DNA of 34,809 nucleotides, from contig JAGGWE010000068.1 in assembly GCA_021157665.1 (NCBI GenBank), forward strand, positions 1 through 34,809, read 5' to 3'. Under the pieces are notes generated by a model that was given only the letters and a program-made list of their open reading frames with translations, was not told the origin of the DNA and did no database searches. This document shows positions 1-8,176 of this stretch, piece by piece. The stretch comes from Sulfurimonas sp. Lineage in GTDB: Bacteria; Campylobacterota; Campylobacteria; Campylobacterales; Sulfurimonadaceae. The translations under genes were made by a program, and so were the position numbers. How positions within the stretch are numbered: position 1 is the first letter of the stretch; each line of letters begins with the position of its first letter.

Positions 1-305
1 CATTTATATTCACTTGAACTAAGATCATAATAATATTCTAAATTTTGTTTGGAACATGTAGGAATAGCACCCTGTGAAACAGAGTTATCTAAAATAGCTA
101 TATAAAAAAATGGTGATTCTTTAGTGTATTGAAGTATATACTCATATAATTCTATGCTTAGATAAGTTTCAGTAAAACTCTCTTCATGGTAACTAACAAC
201 ATCTTTTTTATTTAACATCTCAATATATACTGTTGTTTTAGAATCACCAACAACAATATTTACCAATACCTTTAAATATAAAGATTCATAAAATTTACTT
301 AACAT
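1..305 (-). CDS. Unknown conserved-looking protein, C-terminus cut by window edge
   Basis: An open reading frame runs from ATG at 305 to the window edge without a stop, giving about 101 residues that begin MLSKFYESLYLKV. It is rich in Tyr, Glu and Ser and has no signal peptide or obvious membrane segment in the visible part. Its ATG overlaps the TGA of the upstream recombinase gene by one base (TGATG), so it is probably translationally coupled to it and belongs to the same minus-strand cluster. I do not recognise the family. Only the N-terminal part is visible. Confidence 0.6.
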   Translation of the reverse strand, partial: MLSKFYESLYLKVLVNIVVGDSKTTVYIEMLNKKDVVSYHEESFTETYLSIELYEYILQYTKESPFFYIAILDNSVSQGAIPTCSKQNLEYYYDLSSSEYK

Positions 306-1183
306 CACTTTTCAACCATGCAAAGTGGATGTGCTTTGTTGTAATTTTGTTGTTTCAATGCACTACCTAATTTAGTATATATTTGTGTTGTAGCCATAGA
401 TGAGTGACCTAGTAACTCACTAACATCAGAGATTCTTGCACTATTATTTAACAGTGCCGTCGCATAAGAGTGACGGAGTTGATGTGGAGTAACTTTTAAG
501 GCAACTCTTTTAAAGACCTTAGTAACGATATATCTTAGACTATTTTCGCTTAATTTCTCGCCATTTTTCTCAAAAATAAATTTTTTACTATCTTTTTTAC
601 TCAGGTATTCATCTAAAAGTTCTTTAGTTTGCTTTAAAAGTGGTATATCTCTATGCTTATTTCCTTTACCTAAAACTCTAACCCACTCATCTGAAATATC
701 ATCGACTTCAAGTGAACTAAGTTCTGAAATTCTAAGACCTAAAGTATAAAGCATCGTTATAACTAAAACCTCTTCTTCATCAGCTTTATTTATAGCCTCA
801 AGAATATGCTTATGAGATATTGGTTTAGGTAGTGTCGCAGCTACTTTTATTGTTTCATCTGCTTTTAAAATACAAGAGATTCCATTATCATTTAAATACT
901 GGGCAAAGGTTCTAATCGTACTTAATTTTCTAGATATTGTTTTTGAGTTCAAATGGGCTATTTTTATACGATATGGCATTAAGTTTATAACTATTTGTGT
1001 ATCTTCTTGTACAACTTCCACATGCCAAGATGCCTCTGATAATGTCTCATCATAACTTTTTATAGTTAAATCAGAATAACCCCTCAAATCTTCAAGGTAA
1101 ATTAAAAATTGTTTTTTATATTTTTCTATTAACTTTTTCAAGAAGTTTCTCAAATTTTTTATAATAAGCAGCACTATCTTCAA
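305..1183 (-). CDS. xerD: Tyrosine recombinase of the XerC/XerD type
   Basis: This is a site-specific tyrosine recombinase of about 280 residues. It has a SAM-like N-terminal domain (STIRTFAQYL) and a catalytic domain with all active-site residues visible: Arg in TLGLRISEL, Lys in GKGNKHR, HxxR in HQLRHSYA, His in LLGHSS and the nucleophile Tyr in TTQIYTKL. Xer enzymes resolve chromosome dimers at dif. The length is nearer classical XerC/D than the roughly 350-residue XerH of Campylobacter and Helicobacter, so its target need not be difH. The ATG at 1183 would overlap the upstream gene by 68 bp; an in-frame TTG at 1141 is an alternative start. A perfect TTGGCATGTGG word encodes its WHVE at 1018-1028. 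The symbol is by family only. Confidence 0.8.
   Translation of the reverse strand: MKIVLLIIKNLRNFLKKLIEKYKKQFLIYLEDLRGYSDLTIKSYDETLSEASWHVEVVQEDTQIVINLMPYRIKIAHLNSKTISRKLSTIRTFAQYLNDNGISCILKADETIKVAATLPKPISHKHILEAINKADEEEVLVITMLYTLGLRISELSSLEVDDISDEWVRVLGKGNKHRDIPLLKQTKELLDEYLSKKDSKKFIFEKNGEKLSENSLRYIVTKVFKRVALKVTPHQLRHSYATALLNNSARISDVSELLGHSSMATTQIYTKLGSALKQQNYNKAHPLCMVEK
1018..1028 (-). repeat. TTGGCATGTGG word in xer
   Basis: An exact copy on the minus strand, encoding WHV in a variable part of the recombinase N-terminal domain. Confidence 0.9.
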
Positions 1184-1577
1184 CTAACTTATCATCTGTA
1201 ATAACACTAGGTGCTAGTTTAATATATGAAGCAATCATAATCTCACAAATCAGCCTTATCTTTGACTTATCTGCATCAGAAATAAACTCATGTGTAGCAA
1301 TTTCATTAATATCTTTCATATATTTTTTACCCATCTCAATATACTTTACATACTTAAGAGAGGTTATTGACTGAGCCATAATTGTAGATGCCATACGATT
1401 ATAAACATCCAAAGAAAAAGACTCTTTTGATAAGACTAAAGCCTCTTGATAATCTCCAATCTCATAATAATATTTTGCTTTAATAGATTTTTCGTAAGAG
1501 GGATTAATCACAAAAGATATACCCATAATTAATATTAATGATACTGCGATTAATGGAATTAAAATTTTATTATTCAT
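1116..1577 (-). CDS. Small membrane-anchored TPR-like protein, unknown function
   Basis: This 153-residue protein has an N-terminal hydrophobic segment (residues 5-24, ILIPLIAVSLILIMGISFVI) that looks like an uncleaved signal anchor. It is followed by helical sequence with a TPR-like stretch (YYYEIGDYQEALVLSKES). The start at 1577 overlaps the end of the acyltransferase gene by 8 bp, and its end overlaps the recombinase ORF. I do not recognise a named family. Its place between a DUF374 acyltransferase and xer suggests coupled translation, not a shared pathway. Confidence 0.65.
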   Translation of the reverse strand: MNNKILIPLIAVSLILIMGISFVINPSYEKSIKAKYYYEIGDYQEALVLSKESFSLDVYNRMASTIMAQSITSLKYVKYIEMGKKYMKDINEIATHEFISDADKSKIRLICEIMIASYIKLAPSVITDDKLVEDSAAYYKKFEKLLEKVNRKI

Positions 1578-2199
1578 GTTTTTTAAGCCCCTCTTTTAAA
1601 ATATCCTTCGCTTCTTGTAAACTTTTATCACCTACATCTATCAAATCACTGATATAATAGTTTATTGTACCAAATGGTTTTGGAATTACAAATTTATCCC
1701 AACTGTTTAACTGCCAAAACTTCGTCGGTTTTATCTCAACAAGTACAATTTTAACTTTTGCTTTTTGTGCCATAATAACTATGCCATCATGAACTTCATG
1801 TCTAGGACCTTTGGGACCATCAGGAGTTATCCCTAAATCATATCCATTTTTTATCTCTTTAATCGATTCTATCAAAGCCTTAGCACCACCTCTGGTACTA
1901 GAACCCCGTATCGTACCAAATCCAAAAAAGTTTAAAGTTTTAGCTATTAGATTACCGTCAAAATGTTCTGAAATAAGTAATTTTACATGAGGATTTTTTC
2001 TGTATCTTGTATATGCGTATGGAATCATAAGAAGTTCACCATGCCAACAAGCCATGATAAACTTTTCATCACCTAAATTCTCAGGTGCATGAAATTTTTT
2101 CTTATTTGTTAAGTATAAAAGTCTAATCAATAGCGAACCTATTAAAGGCACTATTAAAATAGCTAAAAAGCGAGAAGTTTTTTTAAGCAACAATCTCAC
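1570..2199 (-). CDS. DUF374 lysophospholipid acyltransferase-like protein
   Basis: This 209-residue protein belongs to the DUF374 branch of the lysophospholipid acyltransferase superfamily. Visible marks are an N-terminal hydrophobic anchor (residues 10-30), ACWHGELLMIPY, the acyltransferase-like HFDG block (LISEHFDGNLIA), RGSSTRGGAKAL and TPDGPKGPR. Such enzymes probably transfer an acyl chain to a lipid at the inner membrane; the substrate is unknown. The start is GTG at 2199 (or TTG at 2193), 17 bp inside the end of miaB. Helicobacter pylori has the same neighbours (HP0268-HP0269-HP0270), which supports the call. Confidence 0.8.
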   Translation of the reverse strand: MRLLLKKTSRFLAILIVPLIGSLLIRLLYLTNKKKFHAPENLGDEKFIMACWHGELLMIPYAYTRYRKNPHVKLLISEHFDGNLIAKTLNFFGFGTIRGSSTRGGAKALIESIKEIKNGYDLGITPDGPKGPRHEVHDGIVIMAQKAKVKIVLVEIKPTKFWQLNSWDKFVIPKPFGTINYYISDLIDVGDKSLQEAKDILKEGLKKHE

Positions 2200-3484
2200 C
2201 AGTTAAAATAGTTCTGCCTATCGCAGTTATCTTAACATCTCTAAATTGACCAAGAAGTTCCTCTGAGCCTTTAACTTTTACAACAATATTGTTATCACTT
2301 CTACCAGCTGCATGTCCATCACTGTGTAAATCTTCAAAATAAACTCTATAAGTATTACCAAGAAGTTTAGCGTTGTTCTTATCCATAATCTCATTATGAA
2401 GTGATTGTAGAAAAGTAAGTCTGCTAGAAGCCAACTCTTCATCTACTACATTTTTAAAATATTGTGCTTCAGTTTCAGGACGAGGAGAATATTTAAAAGA
2501 AAAAATCTGATCAAACTCAACTGTTTTCATGACATCTAAAGTATCTTCAAAATCTTCATCACTCTCACCAGGAAAACCCACAATAATATCTGTACTAATT
2601 GTAGCTTCTGGACACATAGTTTTAAGTTTATTAACTCTATTTAAAAACCACTCTTTTGAGTAACCTCTTTTCATATCTTTTAAAACTTTTGTGCTTCCAC
2701 TTTGTAATGGCATGTGCATAGATTTACATATTTTAGGGTTAGATGAAAACTCTTCAATAAACTCATCATCCATATGAAAAGGGTGTGGTGAAGTAAATCT
2801 GATTCTCTCTAGTTCTTCAATTTTAGAGAGTCTTCTTAAAAGTTCTGTAAAATTAACATCTTCATGCTCACCAGAAAAACGGCGACCATAATTATTAACA
2901 TTTTGTCCTAAAAGAAAAATCTCTTTTGCTCCAATACTAACCAATCTTTTAGCTTCATTTATAATCAAAGCATCAGGGATAGAGATCTCATCACCACGAG
3001 TTTTTGGAACTATACAATAGGTACAAGATTTATCACAACCCATTGAAATATTTATAAATCCTTTAAAAGGAGATGAACGAAAATCTTTAAAAGCAAATTC
3101 ACTATCATCATAGTTTATATCTATCTCAACTGCCTTATCTTTATGTATAATTTCACTAATTTTAGATACATTTCTTGCACCTAAAACGAAATTTACATAA
3201 GGGGCTCTTTTTATTATCTCTTTACCTAAATGTGAAGCAGTACAACCACAAACACCTATCTTGGCATGTGGCTTTTTATGTTTGTTAAATCCACCAAGTT
3301 CAGAAAAAAGCTTATGCACTGGTCTCTCTCTAACTGAACAAGTATTTATCAAAATCAAATCAGCAACTTTGAAATCATTAGTCATAACAAAGCCCTCTTT
3401 CTCAGTTAACTCAGCAATCATATGCTCAGTATCACGAGAGTTCATAGCACAACCAAGTGTTTCGATAAATAGCAATTTAGACAA
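2183..3484 (-). CDS. miaB: tRNA-2-methylthio-N6-dimethylallyladenosine synthase
   Basis: MiaB is a radical-SAM methylthiotransferase that converts i6A37 to ms2i6A37 in tRNA. The N-terminal UPF0004 domain carries Cys12 (ETLGCAMN), Cys49 (NTCSVRE) and Cys79/81 (GVCGC) for the auxiliary [4Fe-4S] cluster. The radical-SAM CxxxCxxC is Cys150, Cys154 and Cys157 (MGCDKSCTYCIVP). A TRAM domain closes the protein. The 433-residue length is normal. The start is TTG at 3484, supported by AAGAGA about 8 nt upstream; no ATG fits as well. It follows the HP0268-like gene by 11 bp and overlaps the acyltransferase. A perfect TTGGCATGTGG (3261-3271) and a second core copy (2709-2716) lie in the gene. Confidence 0.95.
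   Translation of the reverse strand: MSKLLFIETLGCAMNSRDTEHMIAELTEKEGFVMTNDFKVADLILINTCSVRERPVHKLFSELGGFNKHKKPHAKIGVCGCTASHLGKEIIKRAPYVNFVLGARNVSKISEIIHKDKAVEIDINYDDSEFAFKDFRSSPFKGFINISMGCDKSCTYCIVPKTRGDEISIPDALIINEAKRLVSIGAKEIFLLGQNVNNYGRRFSGEHEDVNFTELLRRLSKIEELERIRFTSPHPFHMDDEFIEEFSSNPKICKSMHMPLQSGSTKVLKDMKRGYSKEWFLNRVNKLKTMCPEATISTDIIVGFPGESDEDFEDTLDVMKTVEFDQIFSFKYSPRPETEAQYFKNVVDEELASSRLTFLQSLHNEIMDKNNAKLLGNTYRVYFEDLHSDGHAAGRSDNNIVVKVKGSEELLGQFRDVKITAIGRTILTGEIVA
3261..3271 (+). repeat. TTGGCATGTGG word in miaB
   Basis: An exact copy on the plus strand, antisense to miaB, where it encodes PHAK. Confidence 0.9.
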
Positions 3485-3495
3485 AATAAAATCTC

Positions 3496-3741
3496 TTAGT
3501 TTACTATGTGTACTTGGTACATATATTCACTATCTGAAAGACCATATTTAACTTCACTCATATAAAAACTTTTACCTTTTGCTTCAAAATAATCTTGAAG
3601 TTCTAGTAAATCTTTATGAGAATTATCTTTATCAAAATAAAAAATAACACTATCCTCTTTTTCAACGCTAGATTCTATTTTAGCTAGTTCAGCTTTTTTA
3701 GGTTTTTGATCAACTTCTGTTCTTGCAAATTTTAAATTCAC
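3496..3741 (-). CDS. HP0268-family small protein
   Basis: This 81-residue acidic and lysine-rich protein resembles the Campylobacterota HP0268 family in length, in its EDSVIFYFDKDNSHKDLLEL region and in its position directly upstream of miaB, as in Helicobacter pylori. From memory, HP0268 itself has been reported to have nicking endonuclease and RNase activity, but nothing in this sequence proves catalysis here. The start is GTG at 3741 with AAGGA about 7 nt upstream (AAGGATATACAGTG). It is the first gene of the minus-strand cluster ending at the left window edge. Confidence 0.7.
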   Translation of the reverse strand: MNLKFARTEVDQKPKKAELAKIESSVEKEDSVIFYFDKDNSHKDLLELQDYFEAKGKSFYMSEVKYGLSDSEYMYQVHIVN

Positions 3742-3826
3742 TGTATATCCTTAGTTTATATAATTATTGCATTATAGTCTAACTCTACTAAAAGTCCTAT
3801 TAAAGATGTTTTTATACTCTTTTAGA

Positions 3827-3832
3827 TATAAT
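3827..3832 (+). promoter_or_regulatory. Probable -10 box for nusA
   Basis: TATAAT in the context TAGATATAATTTCAC lies 72 bp before the nusA ATG, with A/T-rich DNA upstream and no clear -35 hexamer, as is usual for Campylobacterota sigma-70 promoters. It predicts a leader of about 65 nt. A Shine-Dalgarno AAAAGG precedes the ATG. Confidence 0.6.
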
Positions 3833-3904
3833 TTCACACTTCATAAGAAATCCCCAAAACTTAACATTTTATTTTTTGTGAAAACACCTTAAAAAGGCAT
3901 AATA

Positions 3905-5041
3905 ATGGAAAAAATTTTAGATATTGCAGAAGCAATTGCACACGAAAAAGGACTTGCTCCTGAAAAAGTAATTGAAGCATTAAAAACTGCATTTGTACAA
4001 ACTGCAAAAAGAGTTATTGATAGAAATTTTGCTTTTGAAGCACAAATAGATGATGAAACTAAATCAATAAATATTATACAAACAATTACGGTAGTTGCTG
4101 ATGATGATGAAAATCTACAAGATGAAGAGTTAGCACCTCAGTTTATCTCTATTACTGATGCAAGAGAGTACGATGACCAAGTGGAGTTAGGTGACCAACT
4201 TCAGATTGAGCATAAACTAGAAGATCACGGTAGAACAGGAGCATCTCAACTTCATAGAGAGATAGAATTTCATATTCAAAGACTTGTTGAAGATGAACTT
4301 TACAATAGATATAAATCAAAAATTGGTACTCTAGTTTCTGGTAGAGTTACAAGAGTTGATGCTCAACAATCAACTTATATAGAGGTAGATGAAGTTAGAG
4401 CTGTTCTTCCTATGAAAAGCCGTATTAAAGGTGAAAAATTTGAAGTTGGAGATCATATCAAAGCTGTTGTTCGTCGTGCAAATATGGACAAAGAAAATGG
4501 TATTCAAATTGAACTTTCTCGTACAAGTCCTAAATTTTTAGAAGAACTTTTAGCACTTGAAGTTCCTGAAATTGCTGATGGAACTGTTATAGTTGAAAAA
4601 TCAGCTCGTATCCCTGGTGAGAGAGCAAAAATAGCACTTATATCAACTCATCCACAAGTTGATGCTGTTGGTGCTACTGTTGGTGTTAAAGGTGTTCGTA
4701 TCAATGCTGTTAGTGAAGAGTTAATTGGTGAAAATATTGACTGTATCGAATACACTGATATTCCTGAACTTTTTGTATCAAGAACTATGAGTCCAGCGAT
4801 TATCTCTCATGTTGAAATCATTAAAAATGAAGAGGGTGAAAATGAAAAAGCAATCGTCACTCTACCAGCTGATCAAAAAAGTAAAGCAATCGGTAAAAGT
4901 GGTATAAATATCCGTTTAGCCTCTATGCTTACTGGTTTAAATATAGAACTAGTTGAAAATGATAGCACAACCAATGAAGAAACTGGTGAAATAGAAGAAG
5001 CTAAAGATAGTGTTGATGCACTTGAGGCTTTATTTAATTAA
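3905..5041 (+). CDS. nusA: Transcription termination/antitermination factor NusA
   Basis: NusA binds RNA polymerase and nascent RNA and modulates pausing, termination and antitermination. The 378-residue protein shows the N-terminal polymerase-binding domain (about 1-130), an S1 domain (IGTLVSGRVTRVDAQQSTYIEVDEVRAV, about 140-200), then KH domains with the typical IPGERAKIAL, GVKGVRINAV and KAIGKSGINIRLAS blocks. There are no acidic C-terminal repeats, as in most non-gammaproteobacterial NusA. It stands alone on the plus strand with its own promoter and faces the ABC permease gene across a hairpin repeat. Confidence 0.95.
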   Translation: MEKILDIAEAIAHEKGLAPEKVIEALKTAFVQTAKRVIDRNFAFEAQIDDETKSINIIQTITVVADDDENLQDEELAPQFISITDAREYDDQVELGDQLQIEHKLEDHGRTGASQLHREIEFHIQRLVEDELYNRYKSKIGTLVSGRVTRVDAQQSTYIEVDEVRAVLPMKSRIKGEKFEVGDHIKAVVRRANMDKENGIQIELSRTSPKFLEELLALEVPEIADGTVIVEKSARIPGERAKIALISTHPQVDAVGATVGVKGVRINAVSEELIGENIDCIEYTDIPELFVSRTMSPAIISHVEIIKNEEGENEKAIVTLPADQKSKAIGKSGINIRLASMLTGLNIELVENDSTTNEETGEIEEAKDSVDALEALFN

Positions 5042-5082
5042 TTATAACAAGTATTTTTATATTCTAAAAAACTTAAAAGAGT

Positions 5083-5162
5083 AATGTAATTGCAAGGACT
5101 GAAGAAGGAAGCATACTATAATATGTGACGACTGAGGTAACGAAGCAAGTGCATTGCTATTT
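5083..5162 (+). repeat. Hairpin-bearing intergenic repeat, copy 1
   Basis: This lies between the convergent nusA and permease genes. It has the pattern TGCAAGG (5091-5097), GAAGAAGGA, a short central hairpin CATA/TATG around 5112-5125, then TAACGAAG, a second hairpin GCAA/TTGC (5145-5157) and GCTATTTTA. The same order of elements recurs at 13045-13116, 13145-13212 and 32150-32222. It may also act as a bidirectional terminator. Confidence 0.6.
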
Positions 5163-5168
5163 TATGTT

Positions 5169-6128
5169 TTACCCTCTTTTCATATACGGATTTAATCGTA
5201 AAAGAATTAAATCTGCAAACATATTTCCAAGTAAAGTTAAAAACGATGTTATCATCAGTGTTCCCATGATTATAGGATAATCACGACTTAATGCTGACAT
5301 GAAAAATAGTTGTCCCATCCCCTCAATTCCAAATATAGACTCTAAAATAACACTTCCACCTATTAAACCAGGTAAGGATAATCCAAGTAATGTAACGATT
5401 GGGGGTAGTAGATTTGGTAAGATATAAAAACGAAGTAGTTGAGATTTGTCTAAACCACGAGACAGAGCAAAATAATAATAATCACTCTTTAGTATCTCTA
5501 AAGTGAGTGAGCGAATATAAATTATCATACTTCCCACTCCAACAAATATCATAACTCCAACTGGAAGTGCCAAGTGCCAAGCCATATCACTATAATAAGC
5601 AAAGCCAACTTTTTCTTCTATAGAATGAAGCCCAGCGATAGGAAACAGATCAAGATTTACACTAAAAAAGATTATAAAAAGAAGAGCTAAATAAAATGAG
5701 GGCATTGAAAAAGATATTAAAGAGATTTGACGAATAATATAATCAGTTTTCTTTTCATAATTTAGTGCAGATTTTATTCCCAAATATAAAGATATAACAA
5801 AAACACTAATAAGAGCTGTAATATTCATAATCAATGTTATGGGAACTCTTTTTAATATTTCAGCACTAACATCTTGTCCACTTACAAAGGAGATTCCAAA
5901 ATTAAGTGTCATAATATTTTTTACCCAATCAAAATACTGCTGAGATAATGATTTATCTAAACCATAAACAGCTTTTAACTGCTCTATCGCTTCTTTAGTC
6001 ATATTTGGATTAAGTTCACCTGCTCCAAAGAAACTGTTTGGTGCTGAATGTATTGCTAAAAATGAGATAATAGAGATAAGTATAAGCATAAAAAGTAAAT
6101 AAAAAAGTTTTTTTATTAAAGTTATCAT
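5169..6128 (-). CDS. Oligopeptide/dipeptide-type ABC transporter permease (DppB/OppB-like)
   Basis: This 319-residue inner-membrane protein has about six hydrophobic segments and the DppB/OppB N-terminal pattern (IISFLAIHSAPN, EQLKAVYGLDKSLSQQYFDWV, LNFGISF). The EAA-loop region ALSRGLDKSQLLRFYILPNLLPPIV contacts the ATPase. DppB-type permeases form half of the channel for peptides, nickel chelates or similar ligands. No partner permease, ATPase or binding protein gene lies nearby, so it is an orphan here. It is 45 bp downstream of tpiA in the glycolytic run and has no clear Shine-Dalgarno before its ATG. Substrate unknown. Confidence 0.85.
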   Translation of the reverse strand: MITLIKKLFYLLFMLILISIISFLAIHSAPNSFFGAGELNPNMTKEAIEQLKAVYGLDKSLSQQYFDWVKNIMTLNFGISFVSGQDVSAEILKRVPITLIMNITALISVFVISLYLGIKSALNYEKKTDYIIRQISLISFSMPSFYLALLFIIFFSVNLDLFPIAGLHSIEEKVGFAYYSDMAWHLALPVGVMIFVGVGSMIIYIRSLTLEILKSDYYYFALSRGLDKSQLLRFYILPNLLPPIVTLLGLSLPGLIGGSVILESIFGIEGMGQLFFMSALSRDYPIIMGTLMITSFLTLLGNMFADLILLRLNPYMKRG

Positions 6129-6150
6129 ATTGAAAAAATGTTTAATGAGG

Positions 6151-6177
6151 ATAAGTGATTAAAAATTAATCACTTAT
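6151..6177. repeat. Perfect 11-bp inverted repeat at the tpiA stop codon
   Basis: The arms ATAAGTGATTA (6151-6161) and TAATCACTTAT (6167-6177) are separated by 5 nt. The tpiA stop codon TAA lies in the right arm. On the minus strand no U-tract follows, so this is more likely an mRNA-stabilising or attenuating hairpin between tpiA and the permease gene than a strong terminator. Confidence 0.6.
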
Positions 6178-6881
6178 TTTTGTAAATCTTGAGCATACTG
6201 TATCATAGTACAAAAGTGTTCAGCATAAAGTGCGGCACTTCCAACTAAAATGCCATCTACATTTTCTAAGGCTAAAACCTCTTTAGCATTTGTAACTTTT
6301 ACACTACCGCCATATAAAAGTGATGCAGTTGATTTTTCTTTTAAATCCGTATGAATAGCTTCTATATCTTCAAGAGTTGGAGTAAGTCCAGTTCCAATTG
6401 CCCAAACTGGTTCATAAGCAATAATAAGATTTTCATAACTTGTATCAATACCCTCATATTGAGCAGAGATATATTTCATCATCTCCTCTTTACCAGCTTC
6501 TCTTTTTTCTAAAGGCTCACCAATACAATAAACTATTTTAAAACCTAAATCTTTATAAAAGTTAAACTTCTTTACAAGTTCCTCTTGAGTTTCACCAAAA
6601 ACATGTCTTCTTTCACTATGTCCAATTAAAATAGTTTTTATCTCAAACTCATTTAGATGGTCTAAACCAATCTCACCCGTAAAAGCACCATTTTGAGTTG
6701 CATAAGCATTTTGAGCACCAATGATAACATCTCCATCATGTGCGTTTAAGCTTGAAGTTGCAGGGAATACTAAAACTTCTTGGGTTATATTATTAATTTT
6801 TAAATATGATTCTAATTCTGCTACATACTCTGTAGTTTGTTTTCTAGTAAGGTTAGTTTTTAAATTTGCTGCTATTATCAT
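6174..6881 (-). CDS. tpiA: Triosephosphate isomerase
   Basis: This enzyme interconverts dihydroxyacetone phosphate and glyceraldehyde 3-phosphate in glycolysis and gluconeogenesis. Catalytic residues are visible: Asn6 and Lys8 (AANLKTN), the electrophile His88 (LIGHSERR) and the base Glu157 (AYEPVWAIGTG), with the phosphate-binding LLYGGSV near the end. At 235 residues it is slightly short for the family, as in other Campylobacterota. It follows gap and pgk in the same direction, 90 bp after pgk. Confidence 0.95.
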   Translation of the reverse strand: MIIAANLKTNLTRKQTTEYVAELESYLKINNITQEVLVFPATSSLNAHDGDVIIGAQNAYATQNGAFTGEIGLDHLNEFEIKTILIGHSERRHVFGETQEELVKKFNFYKDLGFKIVYCIGEPLEKREAGKEEMMKYISAQYEGIDTSYENLIIAYEPVWAIGTGLTPTLEDIEAIHTDLKEKSTASLLYGGSVKVTNAKEVLALENVDGILVGSAALYAEHFCTMIQYAQDLQK

Positions 6882-6908
6882 TGACTTGCCTTTTTAGTTT
6901 ATATATAC

Positions 6909-6955
6909 ATTCCCAAGTCCAAGTGCCCCTTGAGGGTAAAAACATGGGAACGAGT
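6909..6955. repeat. Imperfect inverted repeat between pgk and tpiA
   Basis: In the 90-bp gap between pgk and tpiA, CATTCCCA at 6909-6916 is complementary, apart from small mismatches, to TGGGAACG at 6944-6951. The inner CCCCTTGAGGG can fold on itself. The TTCCCA...TGGGAACGAG layout looks like a decayed dispersed palindrome. It may shape the transcript between the two genes. Confidence 0.4.
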
Positions 6956-6971
6956 ATTGAGTAAATTAAAT

Positions 6972-8168
6972 CTATTCTTCTATGATTAGAGGTGCTACAC
7001 CTGGTAGTATTTTACCCTCTAAAAGCTCTAGTGATGCTCCACCACCAGTTGAGATAAAACTCATCTCTTCATCAAGTCCGATTCTTTGAACTAAGTCAGC
7101 AGTATCACCACCACCTACAACAGTTGTTGCATAAGAATCTGCTACAAAGTGAGCTATTTTAGATGAACCACGAGCAAATTTTTCCATCTCATAAACACCC
7201 ATAGGTCCATTCCATAGAATTGTTTGAACATCATTTAAACCCTCACGATAAAGTCTAACAGTTGCAGGACCAATATCAAGACCCATCCAGTTATCTGGAA
7301 TCTCTTGAGCAGTTACAATCTTACTAACAGCATCAGCAGCAAACTTCTCAGCAGCTATAACATCCACTGGCAAATAAAACTTAACACCAAGTTTTTTAGC
7401 TTCATCCATAACATTTTGAGCATCTTGAAGTAAATCATCTTCAACTAAAGATGCACCAATGTTATATCCCATCTGTTTTAAAAATGTAAAAGCCATCCCT
7501 CCACCGATAAAAATTTTATCAACTCTTGGAAGTAGATTTGTTAAAGCTTCTAGTTTTCCTGAAACTTTTGAACCACCAATAATCGCTGCAAAAGGGCGAG
7601 TTGGCTTTTTCATAAGTTTACCAAAAAACTGTATCTCTTTTTGAAGAAGAAAGCCAGCAGCTTTATGATTAATATCAAAAAACTCAGTTACTCCAGCAAC
7701 TGAAGAGTGAGCACGATGACAAACACCGAAAGCATCATTAATATAAATATCAACCATATCAGCTAATTTTTTAGACAACTCTATGTCATTTTTAGTTTCA
7801 CCAGCTTCATAACGAAGATTTTCTAAAAGTAAAACTTCAGTTGGTTTAAGTGCTGCTGCTTTTGCAACTGCATCATCACCAACAACATCTTTAGCTAAAA
7901 TTATTTCTCTTTTTAAAAGTTGATGAAGTCTTCTTGCCACTGGCATAAGTGAGTACTTTTCATTTACTTCACCATTAGGACGACCCAAATGTGAAGCTAA
8001 AATAATCGAACAATCTTGATCTAAACAAAAGTTTATAGTTGCAATAGCTGAACGAATTCTTCTATCATCAGAGATATTTCCAAACTCATCCATAGGTACA
8101 TTAAAATCACATCTTATAAAAACTTTTTTATTTTGTAAATCTAGTTTTTTTATATTTAAAAGTTCCAC
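6972..8168 (-). CDS. pgk: Phosphoglycerate kinase
   Basis: This enzyme transfers phosphate between 1,3-bisphosphoglycerate and ADP. The 398-residue protein shows the PGK signature FIRCDFNVPMD, substrate-binding SHLGRPNG, the hinge FAAIIGGSKVSGK, nucleotide-binding LWNGPMGVYE and the C-terminal GGGDTADLV and STGGGASLELLEG. The start is GTG at 8168, eight bases after the gap stop. The GTG is embedded in a perfect TTGGCATGTGG word (8165-8175). The upstream frame closes within a few codons with no better start. Confidence 0.95.
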   Translation of the reverse strand: MELLNIKKLDLQNKKVFIRCDFNVPMDEFGNISDDRRIRSAIATINFCLDQDCSIILASHLGRPNGEVNEKYSLMPVARRLHQLLKREIILAKDVVGDDAVAKAAALKPTEVLLLENLRYEAGETKNDIELSKKLADMVDIYINDAFGVCHRAHSSVAGVTEFFDINHKAAGFLLQKEIQFFGKLMKKPTRPFAAIIGGSKVSGKLEALTNLLPRVDKIFIGGGMAFTFLKQMGYNIGASLVEDDLLQDAQNVMDEAKKLGVKFYLPVDVIAAEKFAADAVSKIVTAQEIPDNWMGLDIGPATVRLYREGLNDVQTILWNGPMGVYEMEKFARGSSKIAHFVADSYATTVVGGGDTADLVQRIGLDEEMSFISTGGGASLELLEGKILPGVAPLIIEE

Positions 8169-8175
8169 ATGCCAA
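8165..8175 (-). repeat. TTGGCATGTGG word at the gap-pgk junction
   Basis: An exact copy on the minus strand that fills the 8-bp intergenic gap and includes the pgk GTG start codon. Confidence 0.9.
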
Positions 8176-8176
8176 C

